43,486 nt of DNA from NCBI GenBank assembly GCA_029063085.1, contig JAIDOW010000044.1, positions 1 to 43,486 on the forward strand, read 5' to 3'. This DNA comes from Lachnospiraceae bacterium (lineage in GTDB: Bacteria; Bacillota; Clostridia; Lachnospirales; Lachnospiraceae). The translations under genes and the position numbers were made by a program. This document shows positions 42,205-43,486 of this stretch, in pieces (the first letter of the stretch is position 1; each line of letters starts with the position of its first letter). The notes under the pieces were generated by a model. The model saw only the letters and a program-made list of their open reading frames with translations, searched no databases and had not been told where the DNA came from.

Positions 42205-42648
42205 ATGATCCCATTGAATCCGTGGGAGCATCATAATGCAATTAAAGTGCTCTATGCAAAGTGTGTAGAGGGTGTATGTGAGAAATACCATATTACCCGT
42301 ATAGAATTGGATATCCTTTTATTTCTGGCGAATAATCCGGTTTTTGATACTGCATCGGATATTGTAGAGATCAGGTATTTATCAAAATCACAGGTATCTG
42401 CTGCTATTAAGAGATTAGAAAAAAACGGCTGTCTGGAAAAACAGTATGCAACGGACAATCGGAAAACAGCACATCTGATGATAGGTAAAGCTGCGGAAGA
42501 TATTATTACAGATGGAAGGGCTGCACAGGAGAAATTTCTGGCAATCATGTTTGATGGAATATCCGAAGAGGAGATTGCAGCATTGCAAAGGTGCAATACG
42601 CATATGCTGAAAAATATTAACCGGCATCTAAGGGAGGAGACGAGATAA
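42205..42648 (+). CDS. MarR-family regulator
   Basis: A 147-residue winged-helix repressor. The domain spans about 5-130: a helical dimerization N-terminus, ITRIELDILLFLANN, the recognition helix SKSQVSAAIKRLEKNGCLEK, the wing YATDNRKTAHLMI and C-terminal helices. The ATG at 42205 with AAAGAGGTG is preferred; the open frame to 42109 would run back through the promoter. It controls itself and the following permease, as the palindrome suggests. MarR proteins often respond to phenolic acids or oxidants, so a link to the aromatic product made upstream is tempting but unproven. Confidence 0.88.
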   Translation: MIPLNPWEHHNAIKVLYAKCVEGVCEKYHITRIELDILLFLANNPVFDTASDIVEIRYLSKSQVSAAIKRLEKNGCLEKQYATDNRKTAHLMIGKAAEDIITDGRAAQEKFLAIMFDGISEEEIAALQRCNTHMLKNINRHLREETR

Positions 42649-43415
42649 TGTACCAATTTTTAATATGTTTTATTGCAGGTATTGGAGCAGGGCTTGGAAC
42701 CGGATTTGCAGGTATGAGTGCAGCAGCGGTGATCAGTCCTATGCTGATCACATTTTTGGGAATGCCCGCTTACGAAGCAGTAGGTATCGCACTGGCCAGT
42801 GATGTTCTTGCAAGTGCAGTCAGTGCATATACCTATGGAAAGAATAAAAATCTGGATGTCCGCAACGGACTGGTGATGATGATTACGGTTTTATTGTTTA
42901 CTATGGTGGGAAGTTTTACGGCAAGCAAGGTTCCTAATACAACAATGGGAAGCTTTTCCGTATTTATGACATTTCTGCTGGGAATCAAATTTATTGTAAA
43001 ACCGGTTATGACTACGAAGGAATCCATGAATGCTGTCAGTGGTAGCAAGAGGATGATGCAGTCCGTCATCAGTGGTGTTGCCGTTGGTTTTATCTGTGGT
43101 TTCATTGGTGCAGGAGGTGGAATGATGATGCTTCTGATATTGACGAGTGTTCTGGGGTATGAATTGAAAACCGCAGTGGGAACCAGTGTCTTTATCATGG
43201 CCTTTACTGCTTTTACGGGAGCTGTGAGCCACTTTGTGATTGGAGGGATGCCGGATATTAAATGTCTGGTTTTTTGTGTGGCATCGACACTATTATGGGC
43301 TAGGATTGCAGCTAAATTTGCAAACAAAGCCAGTGCAGTAACCTTAAACCGTGCGACAGGTATTGTTCTTGCGGTTCTTGGAGCAGCGATTCTTGCAGTG
43401 AACTATTTGGGATAG
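42648..43415 (+). CDS. TauE/SafE family membrane permease
   Basis: A 255-residue integral membrane protein with about eight hydrophobic segments in two similar halves. The repeated GxGxGxxGAGGG-like turns, AGIGAGLGTGFAG near the start and CGFIGAGGGMMM in the middle, mark the TauE/SafE (formerly DUF81) family of sulfite or organic-anion transporters. Its start overlaps the MarR stop by one base. The substrate is unknown. Export of sulfur or organic anions is typical. It may also serve the neighbouring cluster as an exporter, but its own promoter and regulator suggest an independent function. The stop TAG ends at 43415, nine bases before adapter-like sequence. Confidence 0.88.
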   Translation: MYQFLICFIAGIGAGLGTGFAGMSAAAVISPMLITFLGMPAYEAVGIALASDVLASAVSAYTYGKNKNLDVRNGLVMMITVLLFTMVGSFTASKVPNTTMGSFSVFMTFLLGIKFIVKPVMTTKESMNAVSGSKRMMQSVISGVAVGFICGFIGAGGGMMMLLILTSVLGYELKTAVGTSVFIMAFTAFTGAVSHFVIGGMPDIKCLVFCVASTLLWARIAAKFANKASAVTLNRATGIVLAVLGAAILAVNYLG

Positions 43416-43424
43416 TAGTTTATA

Positions 43425-43486
43425 TGTCTCTAATACACATAACCGAGCCCCCGAGACGAAGGCTGAGGGCGTATGCCTGCTTGTCG
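43425..43486. other. Probable Nextera adapter contamination (right end)
   Basis: From 43425 the sequence follows the Nextera mosaic end and P7 adapter with errors: TGTCTC, ATACACAT, CCGAGCCC, CGAGAC, an index-like AGGCTG, CGTATGCC and CTTG. It is the reverse complement of the pattern at 1-67, with a compatible N710-type index. It is library sequence, not genome. Confidence 0.85.

Noticed and set aside
1-43486. tRNA, rRNA and replication origin
   Set aside because: No cloverleaf-like or rRNA-like sequence and no origin-type iteron cluster was recognised on either strand.

Overview
The window reads as a contig from a low-GC, anaerobic Gram-positive of the Clostridia, most likely Lachnospiraceae. 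The reasons are strong AGGAGG-type ribosome sites, a run of large serine recombinases, secreted lysine-rich Ig-like (Big2-type) proteins, a DUF3737 protein and an Agr-type two-component system. All convincing genes lie on the + strand. Both extreme ends (about 1-67 and 43425-43486) look like error-containing Illumina Nextera adapter with the same index, so they are probably not genomic.

Layout. (1) 68-8580: end of a mobile element, with two HTH regulators (one promoter carries a perfect palindrome), a secreted transglutaminase-like protein, a gene-poor and possibly structured stretch (about 2270-2880), small ORFs and three tandem large serine recombinases. (2) 8582-12139: a 5'-truncated flavodoxin at the element edge, then an envelope redox set: a secreted Big2 protein with two flavodoxin domains, a lipoprotein hydrolase and a DUF4405 membrane protein. 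(3) 12140-20690: gene remnants, a coiled-coil protein, a hemerythrin-CheX-receiver fusion, a ferredoxin, a ferritin-like protein, a beta-carbonic anhydrase, a PAS-GAF-GGDEF cyclase, a DUF3737 protein and a secreted cyclophilin-like protein. (4) 20825-22687: a LytTR response regulator and GHKL kinase. (5) 22820-42103: a 20-gene, one-direction, tightly packed operon. (6) 42205-43415: a MarR regulator and TauE/SafE permease.

The operon is the most exciting part. It encodes homologues of nearly the whole 3-amino-5-hydroxybenzoate (AHBA) route known from rifamycin and mitomycin: a Gfo/Idh/MocA oxidoreductase (RifL type), ROK kinase (RifN type), type II dehydroquinase (RifJ type), HAD phosphatase (RifM type), two AHBA-synthase-like DegT enzymes (RifK type) and an AroB-type cyclase (RifG type). 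Only the aminoDAHP synthase (RifH) is missing. Next to these lie a PIG-L deacetylase, acyl carrier protein, GT2 glycosyltransferase and acyl-adenylating ligase. This is the same enzyme set that makes glucosaminyl-AHBA on a carrier protein in early mitomycin biosynthesis (MitC, MmcB, MitB, MitE). A radical SAM/SPASM enzyme and a methyltransferase are also present.

The 5' part of the operon adds a second GT2, a UDP-sugar pyrophosphorylase, GmhA-HddA-GmhB for a heptose 1-phosphate, and the first of two BtrH-like acyltransferase proteins; the second is near the 3' end. My inference is an undescribed AHBA-aminosugar/heptose natural product, possibly mitosane-related, made by a gut-type anaerobe under control of the adjacent Agr-like sensor. 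No polyketide synthase, NRPS, dedicated exporter or obvious resistance gene is visible.
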